From Gordionus sp. m RMFG-2023 (lineage: Eukaryota > Nematomorpha > Gordioida > Chordodea > Parachordodidae), in the NCBI RefSeq assembly GCF_954871325.1, contig NC_088777.1, forward strand, positions 52,700,002 to 52,764,001: DNA of 64,000 bases. The letters are read 5' to 3'. A model generated the notes under the pieces. The model ran no database searches, was not told the origin of the DNA, and saw only the letters and a program-made list of their open reading frames with translations. Shown here piece after piece: positions 1 through 13,081 of this stretch. Each line of letters begins with the position of its first letter. Position 1 is the first letter of the stretch. A program made the position numbers and the translations under genes.

Positions 1-1013
1 TATCGTCGAAAATATTTTATAATAGTTTAATGTTAAAACAATTTGTTATCTTTATCGTTAAAAAATTTTCTTGATTTATGCTTTAGATAACAAAGATTAT
101 AAAAATAATGTTCTACCGTTTAATATTTTAAAAAGTCTGGTAAACCTTCTGTGGGGTTGTGACAGGAAAGTTTTATCTAAAATAATCACGTCTAATTAAC
201 AGACTAATGGAGTCGACTTAGCCACCTAAATTAGTCATTTTAATGGACTAAGACATTTAGATGTGTAGGAAGAACTCGACTAATTAACAACTCTATACAC
301 AAGTGTATAAAATGGTAACCATTAATAAAGATGCTTTATATCTTATAAATTGAGATTCTATTTTACTCCAGGAGCTGTATTAATTATACACTAGTTCAAT
401 CTGTAATTTACACTAAATTAGTATTCACGATCAGATATATGTTCAAAACAAAAACTTTAAAGCTAATTTCGAATATGGAAAGATAATAAATTCATCCTTA
501 ACAAAATGAAGTGTGACCTAGACAAATTTATCTGGCATTTATTTAAACCCGCTCAAATAGCCATATGCTCTTTCTATATAATTTTTATATAATTATTTGA
601 GATTTTACTGAATTTTTATTTTTTAGTTAGATAATTTTTTTGATGGTTATTAAGATTAAATGAAGATAATAGTATATAGATGCAGGTTACTTAAAATTAT
701 TTGTGGAGGTCTTCTATAATTCTAGAAAGCTAGAAAGTAATCCATTGTATAACAATATAAATTATTATTTTTGTACATATAATGTTATTTTTAATATATT
801 ATTAAGGTTTAATGGTATTCAAAAAATAAAAGAAAATATTTTTGCTACTTAAACAATATTATTTACTGCCATGGGTTAAGGTACTGAAAAAAAATTAATA
901 TTTTGATTTATCAAGTTATTTTTCATAAAAAATTAATTTCCCTAATTAATTTTATATTAAATAATATACATTGATGTTTTTCGTAAAATAAATTTACAAT
1001 GCTTCTGTCGTGT
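1..1013. other. AT-rich stretch without a recognisable gene
   Basis: I see no exon of the local gene family and no transposase motif here. Around 205-290 there are several GTCGACT/AGTCGAG-like words that resemble the GAGTCG-rich end of the repeat at 6020-6100, so this may be the far edge of the same decayed mobile element. That link is weak. Confidence 0.4.
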
Positions 1014-1310
1014 TGTATAATTATAAAATTTAACTCATATGATTTATAAAGATTTAAATAAATAAAATAAAAATAATTTCAAAGCGGAGTTGAAAAAATA
1101 AAATAAATAAAACAATGAATTAGATGCAAAAATAATTTAAAAAATCCCCCACTACTTAAATAAGTGCCAGATAGGTTGGTTTTTTATTTTATTATAAAAT
1201 TAATTTCTTTTTTTTTATTTAAGATTTTTTTATTAAATAATTTTATAAAAAAATGTATAATATTGCCTACAAATTTTTAAAGGAGATGGAAATGGAAGTT
1301 AAATTTAGGG

Positions 1311-2208
1311 AAAATGTTACTAGAAACCTCTTTATTTCCAAACAGGATTAATTTTAGGAATTGATTTTTTCCATTCATGTTATCAAAATTTCCGTTAAAA
1401 ACAATTTAAAAATCTTAAAACTTAATTTGGTAATCTAGCAGATATTTTTCTCTTAATATTGTACAAAGTTAAAAATAAAATGTTAAGATCCAGACATTCC
1501 CATTAAGTGCAATGCTAAAAAAAAATTTTCACGAACAAATATGAGTAACCATATTTATTTTTTATTCCCAGGTCAAATTAATATACACCATATAAAGGTA
1601 GTTAAAACTATATTTATTTGATACCCATCTATTATCATATCAATATTTGATTTTGATAAAATTATTCCTGACCTACGTAGAAATAACTTCACTCATCGAG
1701 AAGTGGCGCTTGACTTTTTGCCTATTCAATAGGTATTTTAATTATCAATCGATTTATCTCTAATAACCATATATTTATATACTATAATAAGTTCAACTTA
1801 AATTAAAATATATGGGCCTGAACCACGGATCTGTGCGGGGTTCGTGCTCATAGCAGATTTTTAGAGCCACAACCAATTAACAACACTATATAAGTAATCA
1901 AGTTTCATAAAATTTAAGATAACCTGTTGAGTTCACGATTCAAATTCATAACTCCTCGAGTTCACCATAACTCGAGTTCACGACTCAAGTTTATGACTAG
2001 TTCACGACTCAAGTTTAGTCTGGATCTTAACATTTTATTTTTAACTTTGTACAATATTAAGAGAAAAATATCTGCTAGATAACCAAATTAAGTTTTATGA
2101 TTTTTAAATTCTTTTTAACGGAAATTTTGATAACATGAATGGAAAAAATCAATTCCTAAAATTAATCCTGTTTGGAAATAAAGAGGTTTCTAGTAACATT
2201 TCCCAAAA
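1311..2208. repeat. Nested inverted repeat (foldback element) with tandem motif in its loop
   Basis: Roughly 180 bp at 1311-1492 recur in reverse complement at 2026-2208, sharing the words AGAAACCTCTTTATTTCCAA and AAATGTTAAGATCCAGAC. The roughly 530-bp loop ends in a short GAGTTCACGACTCAAGTT tandem motif at about 1930-2020. Part of the arm (1320-1390) and most of the loop (1668-2015) recur side by side at 5515-5890, so this is a dispersed foldback or MITE-like element with at least two local copies that differ by an internal deletion. Confidence 0.6.
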
Positions 2209-2807
2209 CCGTTTGAAAAAAACGTTATATATGGAAATTATCTCATATAATTTTGCCTAAGCTCTTCCTGATTTAAATTGAGGTAATTAAGAGACAAATT
2301 CTGAGGATTAAGATGTTTAATTGATATATTTTTTTTAAAAACCAAGAATTTATGAACCCCAAAATATTTTTATCCTCAAAAAATTGTGTCCTGACCTTCG
2401 GTATATCGCGTATGCCTTATTCACTAAAATTTATTTACATTTTAAGAATTTTATTAATTTATTAATTTCTTCAAAACAGTAATTAGTTCGAACCAGGGCC
2501 TGTCTATTAAAATAAATTATAACTAATATTTTTATTTTATTTATTTAAATCTTTATAAATCATATGAGTTAAATTTTATAATTACAATGTCAGTTCAATC
2601 TTCATTTGCAAAATTTTTTTTTTTAGGAAAGCTTCAAAATATATATAAAGATATATTGAAAAAATTAAAAAATCATTAAATTTTACCAATTTTTTAAGAG
2701 GGCAAGTAAAAGTCTTGTTTAAAATTTACAAAAACATTATTCGGACTAATTATATATGTTAATATGGTCTAAACACAATCACAACAAAGTATGTAATAAT
2801 ATTTACA

Positions 2808-4890
2808 TTATTCCAATAGATCTACGTCCCAACAACTTAGGCATAGACATTCTTTGAGGGTTTCTGAAGCCGTTCTATTCCTTTTTTTAGTCATACAATC
2901 AACAGCTTTACTGAAGGTCCTCTCACTTGCTACACTTGTAGATTGTTGAGCCAAATAGTCCCTAGCCATTAACGCCAAAGTGGGATATATAGTGACGTTC
3001 TTTGCCCACCAATCCAAGATATTTGCTGGCGCAACGGGTTCCTTAAGATATTCCACGATCTCATCTCTCATGGGGTCTGGATTATCGATAGCATCTCTGA
3101 AAATAAATATAAAAATACAAGGTTAAAAAAATTTCTAAATATTTATATTTACTTTCGCAGCTTATTATGCATAATAACTGAGTAGGGTTGTGAATCAATG
3201 TGATCCGTAAATTCATATACCGTTGCTTGATATGCTGGCCAGGAATAAGCATTGTGTATTTGTTTAAATTCTTCGTCATATTTATTATTTAAGATAGATT
3301 TTGGCATATATTTTTGTTTTTTTAGGGATCTAGGAAGCTAGATATGTAATTTGTAAGCGTACCAAATAAGCCTTCGTAGGCTTTACATTTGGTCAGCATT
3401 AATTTAGCTGCCTTTTTGATATCATCATTAGCATGTGAATTAAATGTTACATCTAAGAAATTCCCTATTGAAGCGACGAATAAAGCCGCCGTCCCAATAG
3501 TTGTATTTTCCGAAGAAACTTCACAAGTAATCTTGAAAAATGGTTTAAGGAAGGTTTCAATTTCCTTTAAATATCTTTCCTCATTGATATTAAGATAAAA
3601 TTCATCTTTGGGAAGACATTCTTCCCCTAATCGTTTAATAGCCTCTAAATTCTTTAAAATAAAATATATTATATTAATAGCATTTAAGATTATGTTTAAA
3701 TTACCTTATTTATTGAAGAAATCATGAGATACTTAGAATTCCACCTAGTTACCACGTCGAGTGGTAATCTTCTGCCTCCAGAAATTTCGAGATATTTTTG
3801 CATTAGCTTGGGCGAAAGGTGAAGTGATTTCACCAATTTGTGTATTTTTTTTAATTTGGGTTCAAAAATACTAAGCCCTTCTTTAACAATTAAATTTATA
3901 ACATGCGCCAGGCATCTATTACTATAGAAGGGCATATTTTATTTTTCCTTATAATGATTACTCATTATAGCAGCTGCATTGATAATATTCCTAGCATTGT
4001 CGTAAGTTAATGCTATAACATTTTTTGAATTTCAAATGTTTCGAGAGATTTTAATAAAATTCGCTATATCTTGCCCACTTTGCGGATGAGGAAGTTCGAT
4101 TAAATCTAAAAGATAGTTTTTAAATTTCCAATTATTTGTAATATAGTGTACATAATAGAACAGTTAGACATACTATTGATTCCTGTATAAATATCGGTTG
4201 AAAGCGAAATTTTACTTTGTACATTTTTTAATTTAGCTATTAGTTTTAATTTGGATGTTTCATACATCGAATGTAAATATACTTTCGCTGTTTGTCGTGT
4301 CCAAATTTTTTCATTTTTAAATATAAAAGCAAATATATCCCGGAATTCAATTGAGTCGAATATGTTAAATGCTAAATTATTTTAAATATAATACATCTGA
4401 GTATTAGTTTATTTAATCTTTTGTTTTCTTCTGGTTGAAGTTTTCTTATGCCCGATAAATGCTTGGGCATTATTTCTTTAGTTTGGATAATGAATTTAGG
4501 GTGCGATATTTTTATATGATTTATAAGGTTGGCTAAAAAATATTAAAAATTTTTAATATAGGATTTATATATTTGGTAATTTATTTTATATTAACCTATT
4601 AAACAATTTATATAAACATTTTCAAATTTATTACAGTTAATTATAAGTTTTATGAAATTGAAAATAGAACTTACATATCATCACCTATTGCTTATTTTCC
4701 TATTATTTTATCATATTTTATCAAAAATATATTTTAGAAATATATTATACTTGTAGCCGTATGGAGACTGTAAATTTTATTACAATACAAACATTTGCGC
4801 TTAGAATTATTAGTGTCTATAAAGTAATCTTTTATAGAGGTAAAGGAATTGTCTTGCTCTTGTTCCATATCTGCCTCGTCCATAAATTTT
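2808..4890 (-). pseudogene. hAT transposase remnant with BED-type zinc finger
   Basis: Read on the minus strand, the stretch starts near 4890 with an acidic leader and a KCLYCNKIYSLHTATS segment. It resumes near 4535 with NLINHIKISHP; together these have the CxxC...HxxxxH layout of a BED finger. At 3935-3696 there is CLAHVINLIVKEGL followed by VTRWNSKYLMI, the usual catalytic-core spacing of hAT proteins. At 3071-2808 the C-terminal dimerisation region is clear: YPTLALMARDYLAQQSTSVA followed by SERTFSKA, then LSCWDVDLL. Stops and frame changes separate these pieces, and AT-rich sequence intervenes at 4540-4740, so the copy cannot be functional as read. Family assignment to hAT is firm. Whether the gap is an intron or an insertion is open. 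Confidence 0.8.
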
Positions 4891-5499
4891 TTTTTATAAA
4901 AATAAAATAATTTTATACTAAATATCTGGCTAGGTTATTGTTCTTTTTTGAGGCTCATTTCATTTTCTTTTTTCTTATTTTTTGATGTTACTTTTTTTAA
5001 TGTTATTTATTTTTCGATTTGATAAAATAAAACTACTTTTCATTAAATATTTAGCCCCCCCCCCTTTCCATTTCCATCTCCTTTAAAAATTTGTAGGCAA
5101 TATTATACATTTTTTTATAAAATTTAATATTTCAAAAAATCTTAAATAAAAAAAAGAAATTAATTTTATAATAAAATAAAAAACCAACATATCTGGCACT
5201 TATCTAAGGAATGGGGGATTTTTTAAATTATTTTTGCATCTAATTCATTGTTTTATTTATTTTATTTTTTCAACTCCGCTTTGAAATTATTTTTATTTTA
5301 TTTATTTAAATCTTTATAAATCATATGAGTTAATTTTTATAATTACAATGAAAAAATCGAATAAATAAAAAAATTTTTTTGGATCAATTCATTATTTCAT
5401 TTATTTCATTATTTTTATAAAAATAAAAATATATTTTTTATGATTTATAAATATAATAAAATTAGGAAAAATAGTTCATAAATATAGGAATAGGAAGGA

Positions 5500-6105
5500 G
5501 TTTATGCTACGAGCAACCTCTTTATTTCAAAATATAATTTTAGGAATTATTTTTTCTATTCATGTTATTAAAATTTCCGTTTACGTAGAAATAGCTTCAC
5601 TCATAGAAAAGTGGCGCTTGAATTGTTGCATATTCAATAGGACTTTTAATTATCTATCGATTTATCTGTAATAACCATATATTTAACTAATATGTTCAAT
5701 AAGAAATAACTTAAGATACATGGGCCTCGTGCTCATAGCAGATAGTGTCTAATTTTAGAGCCAAGCGCCAGTCTGGGTATTACACAATCAACCAATTAAC
5801 AATATTAATATAAGTAATCGAGTTTTTAGATAACCTGTTGAGTTCACGACTCAAGTTTATGACTAGTTCACGACTCAAGTTCATAACCCGAGTTCATGAC
5901 TCAAGATCAAAACTCAAGATCAAAACTCAAGATCAAAACTCAAGTTCATGACTCAAGATCAAAACTCAAGTTCAGAACTTGCGTCGCGACTTGAGTTCAC
6001 GACTCAAGTTCGGAACACTCGAGTCGTAAAAATGAGTCGACTAATCGACTAAAAATTCGACTTGAGTCGTAGTTAAGCCGACTGGGATGAGTCGTTTTAA
6101 CAACA
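5500..6105. repeat. Second copy of the 1.3-2.0 kb repeat, ending in a short tandem array
   Basis: The stretch 5515-5890 matches 1320-1390 joined to 1668-2015 in the same orientation. It continues into a tandem array at about 5830-6020 built from a roughly 20-bp unit of the type GAGTTCACGACTCAAGTT / CTCAAGATCAAAA, then into a GAGTCG/CGACT-rich tail ending about 6105. Families of short CGACTC repeats near a terminus are common in hAT-type elements, so this may be an element end. The array sits directly beside the 3' truncation of pseudogene A. Confidence 0.55.
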
Positions 6106-6182
6106 CACTACCAATAAACATATATCTAAATAATATTAACCTTAAATAAAATTTTTATCCAAAATTATTAAATTAAGATTAC

Positions 6183-7790
6183 CTTCGTATTCTGTGAGAT
6201 AGAAAAATTTCCCCAATATTTTAATTGCCTTTTTCATATCTTTAAAAGGTATCTCAAACATGTTCAATTTGTAGATTAGCGGGCCATAATAGTAATCAAT
6301 AGCTGAAATGTATATTAAGTCTGTAACGCATAAGCTGGAATAGGGTAAACGAATGCAAGGATTCAGAGGTAGATTTCTGTAAATGAATAACAATTTTAGC
6401 GCTAGTTTTATTTTAATTTTATTAACGTACTTTAGGAAAAATCTATAATTATTTTTAGTGATAAATAAATTATAAACTCCTTTAAATAGCACTTATTCGG
6501 AAGCAACTTCTAGGTCAACGTAAATTGTTTAAAATAATAATTTAATTAAATGATATATAAAATCTATCTAATTTTTACGTTTTCCAAAACTGAATTCAAA
6601 GTTGGCCAAACCAAAGCCTATAATAGATAAAATTGACATGTATTTTAAATAAAAATTAGAATTAAATTAATTTTTTTTAACTTTCATTATTTTTTTGACA
6701 AACTTTCAGGATGATATTAACCATGGGCCTGTCCATAGAAAGCCAAATAAAGCTATTGTTCAATATTTTGAAAAATGTGATCGACAATTTAATGAAAGGT
6801 TGCCTCAACAAACCTTTGTAGATTATGTATGACTCGTGAAATTTATAGACATTAATTGATCTCTTTTAAGGTTGCACCAATCTTAACTATAAAAATATTG
6901 AATCATTAATAAGAATCATTTAAGATAAGAAATTTTGTATCCTTTGAAAACGTTGTCAGTAATGTATCTGTATGGGTTTATCATAATCGTGAAATTCATT
7001 TAATCCTTTAGGACTCAAATTAATATTCTCATCGGGGTGGATGACGACTCGGGATTCATATTTATATAAAACTAAGCATTATAAAATTCAAAAATATAAT
7101 AAGAAAAAAATTATATTACAGTAGCATTTAAGAGCACTAGTAATTAATCTCAGATCATTTATGCATTTGTCATCAAGGAAATAAATGTATGTTGTGAAAT
7201 TGGAACAAATAAATAGATTTGTGGCAACTCCCAAATGACAAAACCATCGACCAAATTCAATGTAGAGTTTGTTAGATATCTTTATAAAATTTAATAAATT
7301 TTAAAACAAAAGTTTAAATATCATATAATATAAATTTTATTAATAAAAACTAATTCGCTTATTTATTACAAATTATTGCTATTTAATTATAATATCTTGC
7401 ACAAATTTTTGAATCTAATTCATACCTATCTAGACTGCATATTTATTAATCTTTTTTTAAATATAACAACTTTATTTCGTTACTATTAATTTTGTAAAAG
7501 AATTAAATTAAAATTTTGATAAACCCCGCTAAATGTATTGTCTGAAGTATTATGAAAATATGATTTTAAAAATTCTATGATAAATTCCGGTGGATTTTAA
7601 TAAAAAATATTTTTAAAAAAAATTTCAATATTTACTTAGAGGAATTGAAATGTCGATTGAAGTCGTAAACAAGTGGATATTGATGACAAAAGTCTACTAA
7701 AATGTGGCATATATATTTATAATTAAAAAATTATATGCTTTTACCTGTGGAAAATGTTATCTGTACCAAAGTAATTATCCAAGATTGTAA
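6183..7790 (-). pseudogene. Copy A of the secreted ten-exon family, broken and 3'-truncated
   Basis: Eight of ten family exons can be traced on the minus strand: exon 1 about 7742-7790, exon 2 about 7650-7712 (VDFCHQYPLVYDFNRHFNSS), exon 3 about 7134-7290, exon 4 about 6915-7068, exon 5 about 6700-6890, exon 6 6579-6617, exon 7 about 6435-6530, exon 8 6183-6376 (NLPLNP ... YKLNMFEIPFKDMKKAIK). Exon 1 has no in-frame ATG before the conserved LVQITFST end. Exon 3 has a frame change before its C-terminal helix. Exon 4 is out of frame in places. Exons 5 and 7 carry in-frame TAA codons, and exon 8 has one extra base near its end. Exons 9 and 10 are missing where the repeat ending at 6105 begins. 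It is diverged from all other copies, so it is an old pseudogene. Confidence 0.8.
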
Positions 7791-8645
7791 AAAATCATCT
7801 CGTTTTATAAAAATCCTAAATATTTTAACATATTCTTAAAGTGTTATCAAAATATTTTATTTCATCTGATTAATAAATTTAATAGAATATTTAAACCTTT
7901 TATTAAATAATTGTTTAATACCTAAAAATAGTTTTTTTTCTTGGTTTCTTCAACTTTAAAAATAAACTATGAAAAAAATATTTGGTAAAGCATAATATAT
8001 TCACCTTTTATTTTTTATGTAATTTTATATGCCATTTTAATAACAAGTAATATAAGATACATAAAATTGATTACTATAAATATCCGGTTAGTTTTACGTT
8101 CTTTTAATTTTTTTACCTATAATTTTTTAAGACTTCTAAATTTAACCCTAATCAAGAATGTCTGCAGCTATTTACCTATGACCATTTAATTTATAGCGCT
8201 CTCAACTACGCAAGATTTGGTAACTATTTTACAGCCTTCTTGTGTACAATTAATACATATTTCACTTATTACTTTATGAATAACTGTGCAAACCATGACT
8301 CCAATGCTGTAGAGTCATTTCTTATTAACCCCAAATCTCACATCTTATCTCTTTTACTCAATTATCAAGGTTTCTAATAGTTATATCTTATTTAAAAAAT
8401 CTAACATCTTTGCTTAAAATTTTTCATCAGTTAGTCATTAACTTGATTTTTATCGTATTATTTTCGCAACTTACAAACATTTGACACTTAAGGTGGTTTC
8501 AGACATGCGACTTCAAAGATAGATCATAAGTGACGAATCGGATTTGCTAATAAGTCATGAAAGAAAATAATTAGAACGGTGGCTATAAATTTTTGAAATA
8601 TCAAGTAGAAAAATTCATACAGAGTAATTATGACTAATTAGTGTT
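7791..8645. other. AT-rich stretch without a recognisable gene
   Basis: This lies upstream of pseudogene A and beside the LINE fragment. I see no conserved exon, RNA gene or transposon terminus. A promoter equivalent to that of genes C and E is not recognisable. Confidence 0.35.
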
Positions 8646-8649
8646 CGTT

Positions 8650-9720
8650 TAGATGCAGTATGTGAGGGTTAAAGTTGAGTATCTCTTGAAAATATTCATT
8701 CCATCTATTAATTATTTCTTTTCTAGCCACTTTGTAGCTAATCTCTTGGATTTTTTGTATCTTGAATTGTCATCTGCGTTTTGGATTTATACCATATTTT
8801 TAAAGGGATTTTTTCTCCTGTATAGTGGTTTGTATCTCTTCATTCCACCACCATAGTTCTTTGTTTATTTGTTGCCTCCTCTTGTCAAGCATAGTGTCGA
8901 TTTGGCAGTGTCTTTTAATCTGGATGAAAGGTCTGTCCAAATTTTTTCACTGACTTGTGAGGAATCTATTGTTAAAATGTTTGCATTTATTGCAAAGGCA
9001 TAAGTCATTGTTTTTAATTTGCCCAATTTGATGCATGGTTCAAGTTTTATCTTATCTTGAGTGTATTTATTTGAAATATGTAAATCCATGAAGATTAGCT
9101 TGTGTTGCGCGGCTATATCTTCTCCTGGGATGACTTTGCAGTCTATTACATCTTTTAATCTTCTGCGGGAGATTAGCATGTAATCTATCTGTGTTCGCCT
9201 TGTACCACTTTCGTAGGTTATTAAATGGCTGTTTTTTTCTTATAGTAGGAGTTGGTTAAGGCAAGGTCGAAGGCTTGCGCAAATTCAGTACATGCTCTCC
9301 TTCATCATTTCTTTCTCCATATCCAAAACCACCATTATACCTTTTGTAGCTATCTTTTGCTTTCCCCACATGCGCATTTAAGTCACCACCAATTATGACA
9401 AGGTCATCCTTAGGGATTTCTATTACAGCTTTATCAAGGATAGCTCTAAAGTCATCTTTCTCTTCGCCCTTGCAACCCGTTTGAGGAGCATATACTGATA
9501 GGATGTGTAGCAGATTGACCAATGCAGAGTTTTATTTTCATTAGTCTATCAGAGATCCTGTTGACTTCTACTACTGAGGAGGTTAGATCTTGACTGAGGA
9601 TGATACCGACACCGTTCCTATTGCTAGTCCATTATAGTAAAATTTATACCTATCTTCAATCACTAAAGTCCTGTCCAGGCCTGTCGGTGATCGGGGTGTC
9701 ATCTCTAAGCTTCGAATATA
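8650..9720 (-). mobile_element. RTE-like LINE fragment (apurinic endonuclease region)
   Basis: Minus-strand translation gives, in order, GNRNGVGIILSQDL and VVEVNRISDRLMKIKL (about 9640-9520), LHILSVYAPQTGCKGEEKDD and IIGGDLNAHVGKAKDSY with GGFGYGERNDEGE (9522-9290), then KVIPGEDIAAQHKLIFMDL (9179-8865) and WWWNEEIQTTIQEKK (about 8870). This is the order of an apurinic-type endonuclease followed by the linker that precedes the reverse transcriptase in RTE-like LINEs, often annotated as craniofacial-development-like in invertebrates. The GGDLN motif is the endonuclease metal site. Frames shift near 9520 and 9240 and stops occur after 8870. No reverse transcriptase follows below 8650, so this is a dead fragment lacking its 3' half. 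Confidence 0.85.
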
Positions 9721-9773
9721 TCATATGTCTTTACACATCAGTCATCGAAGAAAAACTTGAAAGTTTTTATGTT

Positions 9774-9851
9774 CCTTAGCAGGATTGAACCTGCGTCCAT
9801 GTTCATACTCATGTTTTCAAGCGTACATTTTACCCATTAGGCCACCCGGTC
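9774..9851 (-). repeat. tRNA-like sequence (SINE head or tRNA pseudogene)
   Basis: On the minus strand there is an A-box-like TGGCCTAATGG, a middle region and a B-box-like GGTTCAATCC, with a T stem GCAGG/CCTGC. The T loop is one base short (the usual G of TTCGAAT is missing) and the acceptor ends do not pair, so it is not a functional tRNA. The insert at 24336-24408 has the same layout and the same missing base, so both come from one mobile tRNA-derived family rather than from two decayed tRNA genes. Confidence 0.6.
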
Positions 9852-9859
9852 ATGGTTTA

Positions 9860-10900
9860 AATCTATATAAAGATAAAATATTAAACATTGTAAATAAATA
9901 AAAAATTTATATTTAACTCATAAAAAAAAGGCTAAATCTAAGAGTTAGTAATTTTACCCTTATATCTATTAATCTTGAATTGATTACCATAATTTCCTGA
10001 AAAAAATATATAATGCAACATGGTATAAAATGAGAGGTGGGGATTCTGAAATTACATTAATCGTACTTAAAAAAAGTAACATTAAATATATTTCCATTTT
10101 TTTACCTTAAAAGAAGAATGAAATTCTATGCTCTTCAATACTTGAATTCGGATGTTATGATCCAAATTTTTAAAAAGATGAATGTTAGGGGAGTAATGAG
10201 TATTATTTTTTCTGCTCAAATAAATGTTTTAAAAACATTTATTGTAATGGTAACGCGACTATAATCCCAAATAAGTGATTTACTTAAAGGCAAATTTAAT
10301 GATTGTTTTTTTGATTAATAATCTTATAATGTCGATGTAAATGAATCTTAAATTTTATTAATGCTTGTTATATTAATTAAAGGATATTATTTTCTTAAAA
10401 TTATTATATTTTGATTATTTAAAATATTTTTTTAAATCCCAATAATATACTAATTTTTACGATAAGGAAGTTGAGGAATGTTAGGGGGAAGCGTGTTTAG
10501 ATAGTATTTATATGCACCCTTCCTTATAACTGCGGTTTCTTTTTTTAAAATTATTATTTACTAATACTATATATTATACATAATTTTATCATTTCATCCT
10601 ATTCATTCATGGTTGTTCAATCAGTATTTTAATAAGATTTTTATTTATTTTAAAATAACTTGAGTTATTTTTTTATTTATAAATATTAATAAAATAACAA
10701 CTAAAAAATTATATAAATCTATATATTTTGCTTTATTAAACAATATTTCTTATCTAATTGATTATATTAAAGTCAACGTACTATAAAAAAAATCCAATTT
10801 TAAATAAGAACTTATTTTTATTAAATAAATTAAAATAATTTAAATAACAACATAAAATAGTTTTAAAATATTAATTCATTATTATAAATCTAAATTCATA
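9860..10900. other. AT-rich 5' flank of gene B
   Basis: No coding or transposon signal is visible. It must hold the promoter of gene B, but the TATA-like box conserved upstream of genes C, E and F is not recognisable here; several generic TATATAA-like words occur around 10700-10740 and cannot be ranked. Confidence 0.35.
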
Positions 10901-13081
10901 ATGATTCTGTTGTTGATACTTATTAAGATATATACAACATCCACTATAGGTAACCTTTAGTCATAATAACATTATAAATTTGTATATATAACTTTTTTAG
11001 TAGACTTTTGTAAAATGGAATTTCCTATTGTTTACGACTTCAATCTCCATTTCAACTCTTCACAGTATTTATTTTATATATATTCGAACATATTTTTTTA
11101 AAATTTATTTACATTTATTAAAATATTGAAAGATATAGAACTAATGCTTTATTAAATTTGATGGAAGATTTAGTCATTTGGGAGGTGCCACAAATTTTAT
11201 ATATTGATGATCCCCTATTATATTCCACTTATCTCCTTCAAAAACACTACTTAAATGATCTAAAATTGATTACTAAAGCTCTTAACGCCACGGTAAAAAA
11301 ATATATTTAAAAAATAAAAAGTCATGTAATACCTATAACTTTTTTTAATTGAGTTTTGTATTTTGTAATACAAGTTTTATATAGACACAAATCCTATGTT
11401 ATTACAAGCTATCATCGCCGATGAGGATATTAGTTCTAGATTATCTTACGGGACGCTATCAATATCAAATAATTCTTATATTCATCATATTCGCGATTAT
11501 AGATATATCACTGATGATAATATCACAAATGTAACCTTAATTTTTTAAACTTCTTGCTAATCTAATTTTTTTTAATAGCTAAGATTTGTGCAGCCTTACG
11601 GGAAATCGCTTCAAATTCATGAATTCCACGAATCATATATAATTGTGAAAGGTTTCTTGAAACTTCCATTCAAAAAATTGCGAGCCATATTTTACAACTT
11701 ATTGAACAACAATTCAAATTACATTCCCAATTTAATTCCCAGTGTCAATATTATTTTACAAAATTGTCAGAACGATAGCTCAAGTAAAATATTTAAATTT
11801 CATTTTTAATACTGATATGGAAATTTATCATATTTAGTCTTTGACTTGCCTAACTTTAAAACCAATTTTGGAAAAAGTAAAATAAAAAAATTTATGAGTA
11901 AAATTTTAATATTTATATTTTTAGCCCTTTACATTGATCAACCGATTGTTTTTGATTATGTGTTAGTTAAAGGAATTTACAATCTGGTTATCTCAAACAA
12001 AAATTCGACAATTTTTATAAAGTTATTTTAAAATTTATATATGATTTATAAAAACTTATCCTAAAAATTCATAATTATAACAGAAATCTACCATTATACC
12101 CTAGCAATATTGTAGACACTCACCCCATCCTATACACAGATATAATATATACATCAGTTATTCAACAGTATTATGGCCCGCTTACCTACAGTTTGACCAT
12201 GTTCGATATACCATTTAAAGATATGATGTTGGCGTTAAATTATTGGGGAAATTTCTCTATCGAACAAAATAGGAAGGTCATTATAATTTTTAAATATAGA
12301 TATAAATTATATTTAAGATTTAATTAATTTAGAAATATATTAATTTTTAATGTTATAATATGACCCAACTATCTTTATTAGTAACTAAAAAGATACATTT
12401 TCTAAATTTATTTTCCAAAATTAGTGCCAATAAATTAATTAAAAAATTTGTATTATTACGTGTTACTACATTTTTTTCCAAAAATTTTAATGGTTTCCAT
12501 GTAATTTATTCCTTATTAAACTTTGAACTATTAATCTAAAAATTTAGCTATTAAAACTTAATGTGTAATCATATATATTTTTTTTGAGTCGAGTATGTCA
12601 TTTATATTTCAATAAGGTCTTATTTTTTTTCCAAATTCCGAATAACAAAATGTTTTTATTAAAATATAAAATAAGGTGAGAATAGAAGTGAACTCAAATA
12701 AATCTGCACTTTGTACTATTCGACTTCTTGGCATCAAAGATGGTCTAAAATATAAAATCAAACTAGAAAGGAATCAATATGTAAAGAAAAATATATTATT
12801 ATTATATAATATTATATATATTAAAATATCGACTATGAAATCAATCTTATAAAATCATTTATCTTTACTAACCTATATTTAAGGTAATCATCGAACAAAA
12901 CAATGCTACGCTTTCCATAAAAAATCATCAAAATTACACTATCAATAATATTTTGAAAAATAATTATATAGTTTATAGCGTAGGATGCCAACTGAGAATC
13001 GATTTGTTAGGTTATGAAGATAAAATTATAAATATCACTACATTTTCTACATGTAAAATTATGAAACGTTTGTATCTATGA
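10901..13081 (+). CDS. Gene B: intact ten-exon gene for a secreted protein of an unrecognised family
   Basis: Spliced exons: 10901-10949, 11001-11064, 11133-11292, 11375-11530, 11579-11783, 11838-11876, 11925-12021, 12084-12276, 12676-12780, 12884-13081. They total 1266 nt, an open frame of 421 residues ending in TGA. Exon 1 is a hydrophobic leader (MILLLILIKIYTTSTI). Exon 2 encodes VDFCKMEFPIVYDF, exon 3 LVIWEVPQ and LNDLKLITKALNA, exon 5 FHESYIIVKGFLKLPFKKL, exon 8 IIYTSVIQQYYGPLTYSLTM and exon 10 VIIEQNNATL. Introns are 49-103 nt except intron 8 (399 nt). The exon 8 donor would be GTCATT, the weakest site. It is the only intact copy on the plus strand and the most diverged intact one. I do not recognise the fold or function; a secreted or lumenal role follows from the leader and the NxS/T sites. 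Confidence 0.8.

Larger units (their letters stand above)
1014..5350 (-). mobile_element. Decayed hAT DNA transposon region bounded by long inverted repeats
   Basis: About 290 bp at 1014-1300 recur in reverse complement at about 5060-5350. Both arms share the stretch running from an ACTCATATGATTTATAAAG word through an AAAGCGGAGTTGAAAAAAT word to TTGCCTACAAATTTTTAAAG. Between the arms lies a broken hAT transposase on the minus strand, so the arms are probably extended terminal repeats of that element or of a host element it landed in. The outermost 60 bp of the arm also occurs at about 2530-2588 in the same orientation as the right arm, and a second inverted repeat (1311-2208) is nested inside, so the block is a composite. 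I could not find a clean 8-bp target duplication, so the true ends are uncertain. Confidence 0.55.
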
